Source of the DNA: UBA4644 sp964541085
Lineage (GTDB): Bacteria; Bacillota; Clostridia; Oscillospirales; Butyricicoccaceae
NCBI GenBank assembly: GCA_964541085.1
Contig: CAZIPA010000002.1
Span: 1 to 64,000, forward strand
Direction: 5' to 3'
DNA length: 64,000 nucleotides
Shown here: in pieces, positions 62,126 through 64,000 of the stretch
Layout of the letters: each line of letters begins with the position of its first letter
Position numbering within the stretch: position 1 is the stretch's first letter
Made by a program: the position numbers and the translations under genes
Notes under the pieces: generated by a model
What the model saw: only the letters and a program-made list of their open reading frames with translations
Databases searched by the model: none
What the model was told of the DNA's origin: nothing

Positions 62126-63530
62126 AGTCTGCGTTATCTGCGTCGGCGTTCAGGATGATCTCCCGGGCGGCTTCCATCAGATCCACCGTCTGGGCACGGG
62201 AGGCCAGTCCCACGGCAGCGCCGTCCACCTCAGCCCGGCAGGTTTCCCCGTCATACCGGTACAGCGTCAGACAAAAGGTGGGATATGCCTCGTTTTCCAG
62301 ATGCAGCGTCAGGGAGATTTCCGCCTGCCCCTCTGCCTTCTCCGATGAAAATTCGCTGACCCGGAGGGAAAGCAGCTCGGACTTCAGCTGGGAAATATCC
62401 ACCCGGGCTTCGCCATAGCGCCAGACGGTTTCCTCCTCTTCCCCGTCCTCCCGCAGGAAGGTGACGGTTTCTCCGTCCAGCGTAATTTCCACCGCCGTCA
62501 CCGTGTCAAAATCGCCGGTAAACAGCTGCTGATGGCGCATGGAATCATACGCTGCGCCGGTGAGGGTGTTGAACTTGGTTTCGGTGATCTGATAGACGAT
62601 GGGCGAATCGCCCAGCCGCACATACCGGGCCACAGAGGGATACACATCCGCCTCATCTGCCACGGCCTGTTCATAGGCGGCCTGATCCTCGGGATCCCGG
62701 GCCAGCTGCACCGTGACGGTATCCTCCGCACCGTTTGCGTTGGTATAGTCCACCTGCACCGTCAGCTCCGGCTGCGCCAGACTCAAGTCCTCCAGCTCCT
62801 CCTCCGTGACGCTGTAGCTCACATAATCGGACAGGCTCAGGGTGTGCAGGGCGTTGAGATAATCCTCCACATTGTCCGTATCCAGCGGCGCGTCCTCCAC
62901 AAAATAGATGTCCTCGGCGCAGATGCTGCTGCCGTCCTCCCGGCGGCGGATGGTATAGCTCTCCGTCCCGGAAAAGGCAATGGCCGACACGGTATCCCAA
63001 TCGGGCATGGTGTCGTTGCGTATCAGGTCGGAAAGCTCCACATCAAAGGCCGTCAGGGGATCCTCCACCGCCAGATAGGCATTGCCGTCCTCCAGGGAAA
63101 GATAGCGCTGCTCGTCCATTTTGCTGAAGTCTCCCAGCCGGACGGTGTAGGCATTTTCCCCCGCCGTGATATGGATGGTGCAGGCCGGTTCCTCCAGACC
63201 ATACTGGCTGTAGTCCTCCACATCCGCAATCACAAAGGCGGCGGACAGGGCCGCAAAGGGCTCCAGCAGCTGCTCCAGCCGGTCCCCGTCCACCGGAAAA
63301 GCCTCATCGCCGTCATACTGCCAGCCCGTCTCCGTCCGGGTAAAGGCCAGTGCCCCATCGCCGTATTCCCAGGAAAGGGCCGTTACGCTGTCTGCCGGGA
63401 TGGCCAGAATCTGCTCGCCGCTGCTGCGAATCTGTTCCTTTTTTTCCTCATGCCGACTGACGGCAAAGGCCGCGATGCAGACGGCTGCCAGAATGCCCAG
63501 CAGGAGATACAGCTGTTTTGTCTTACGCAT
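62124..63530 (-). CDS. DUF4340 domain-containing protein
   Basis: This is a 468-residue membrane-anchored protein. One N-terminal helix (LYLLLGILAAVCIAAFAV) is followed by two DUF4340-like regions of beta-rich sequence: WEYGDGALAFTRTETGWQYDG with YGLEEPACTIHI, and a second such stretch from about residue 330. DUF4340 proteins are commonly encoded after an ABC-type GldF/GldG-like unit, as here. The role is unknown; an extracytoplasmic scaffold is plausible. It overlaps the upstream gene by 8 bases. Confidence 0.85.
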   Translation of the reverse strand: MRKTKQLYLLLGILAAVCIAAFAVSRHEEKKEQIRSSGEQILAIPADSVTALSWEYGDGALAFTRTETGWQYDGDEAFPVDGDRLEQLLEPFAALSAAFVIADVEDYSQYGLEEPACTIHITAGENAYTVRLGDFSKMDEQRYLSLEDGNAYLAVEDPLTAFDVELSDLIRNDTMPDWDTVSAIAFSGTESYTIRRREDGSSICAEDIYFVEDAPLDTDNVEDYLNALHTLSLSDYVSYSVTEEELEDLSLAQPELTVQVDYTNANGAEDTVTVQLARDPEDQAAYEQAVADEADVYPSVARYVRLGDSPIVYQITETKFNTLTGAAYDSMRHQQLFTGDFDTVTAVEITLDGETVTFLREDGEEEETVWRYGEARVDISQLKSELLSLRVSEFSSEKAEGQAEISLTLHLENEAYPTFCLTLYRYDGETCRAEVDGAAVGLASRAQTVDLMEAAREIILNADADNAD

Positions 63531-64000
63531 GGCGCTTCCGCCTCCTTTCCACCACCGTCACAATGCCCCAGATGAGAAATATGCCGGGCAGAATGCCGAT
63601 CATCCATGCTTTGAGCACCGTGGCGTTGGATTCGCTGATGGTGAGATAGTTGTAATTCAGGCTCTTGCTGCGGATGGATGCCGCCTCCCGCTGCCCTACC
63701 AGAGAGGACAGAGCATTCATGGCCAGATTCAGATTGGCGCCGGAGGAATAGGCGTTGTACACCTCCTCCAGAAACTGACCGGAAGAAAACCAGATCAGCT
63801 GGCCGTCATTTCCGGTATCTACAGACACAGCCACGGCAAAGGAGCCCTGAGTGTCCCCCTCTTCCAGCTCATAGCTGCTGAACTGATAGCCGTCCGCCTT
63901 GCTGATAGCAGTATCGGAGGTGGTCAGCAGCGCCGTGGCACGGCTGCCGGTGACGGTCAGGCCCTGCGCCAGCGGGAAGATCACATAATAGCCGCCGTCA
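63523..64000 (-). CDS. GldG-like ABC-type transport system protein, C-terminal part (cut by window edge)
   Basis: The visible 158 residues are the C-terminal end of a GldG-family (ABC_transp_aux) protein. They include FPLAQGLTVTGSRATALLTTSD, IWFSSGQFLEEVYNAY, and a final helix KAWMIGILPGIFLIWGIVTVV followed by a basic tail. Such proteins partner an ABC permease and ATPase and lie before DUF4340 genes. The frame continues past base 64000, so the start is outside the window. Confidence 0.8.
   Translation of the reverse strand, partial: DGGYYVIFPLAQGLTVTGSRATALLTTSDTAISKADGYQFSSYELEEGDTQGSFAVAVSVDTGNDGQLIWFSSGQFLEEVYNAYSSGANLNLAMNALSSLVGQREAASIRSKSLNYNYLTISESNATVLKAWMIGILPGIFLIWGIVTVVERRRKRHA

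Noticed and set aside
1..64000. CRISPR arrays, tRNA/rRNA genes, toxin-antitoxin or phage modules
   Set aside because: No spaced direct-repeat series, tRNA-like fold, toxin-antitoxin pair or phage structural gene could be recognised anywhere in the window.

Overview
This window looks like chromosomal DNA of a spore-forming, fairly GC-rich anaerobic Clostridia member, most likely Oscillospirales (Oscillospiraceae-like). The evidence is the sporulation block spoVB-mazG-hup-rqcP-yabP-yabQ, Firmicutes-type gene orders (smc-ftsY; recJ-relA-dtd-hemZ), the two-subunit glycine decarboxylase, and high GC with very tight gene packing. The taxonomic placement is inference. Nearly every promoter that can be read is a plain sigma-70/sigma-A type with a 17-18 bp spacer.

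Layout. 1-1.75 kb: remnants of two large serine recombinases fused out of frame, then a cluster of GGTTTCA motifs; this is the only clear mobile-element debris. 1.9-8.6 kb (minus): a MarR-controlled operon with a heterodimeric ABC exporter, an OB-fold protein and two metal-dependent amidohydrolases. 8.7-11.9 kb (plus): flippase, TagF-like and TagD genes for a polyol-phosphate surface polymer. 11.9-15.4 kb (minus): lspA-rluD-HAD-yitT-arsC-like. 15.5-18.8 kb (plus): DEAD-box helicase and D-aminoacylase-like enzyme. 18.9-30 kb (minus): a membrane protein, rpsU, and the housekeeping operon smc-ftsY-rph-rdgB-yhbY-nadD/yqeK-rsfS-leuS.

30-36.8 kb: a metal/arsenic-efflux-like permease, a MATE exporter with a possible 26-residue protein after it, an amidase-domain protein, pseudouridine catabolism genes psuK-psuG, an M42 peptidase and a GNAT acetyltransferase. 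36.8-40.6 kb (minus): the yab/spoVB sporulation cluster. 40.7-48.2 kb (minus): zinc-ribbon protein, hemZ, MBL hydrolase, dtd, relA, recJ. 48.3-53.2 kb (minus): an AgcS amino-acid:Na+ symporter, DUF4363-DUF421, a hairpin-dense repeat element, a SpoU methyltransferase and a GyrI-like protein.

53.3-62 kb (minus): a glycine-riboswitch-controlled operon, gcvT::glyA - gcvH - gcvPA - gcvPB - lplA - lpdA. It encodes every part of the glycine cleavage system plus serine hydroxymethyltransferase and lipoate attachment, with GcvT and SHMT fused in one 882-residue polypeptide. This is the most striking gene arrangement in the window. 62.1-64 kb: a DUF4340 protein and the C-terminal end of a GldG-like protein that runs off the edge.

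The best candidates for undescribed biology are the GcvT-SHMT fusion under an atypical second riboswitch aptamer, the roughly 320 bp seven-hairpin element sitting between duplicated terminator hairpins (51215-51561), and a stem-loop that buries the yabP ribosome-binding site. I saw no CRISPR array, tRNA or rRNA gene, intact transposase or recognisable defence system.
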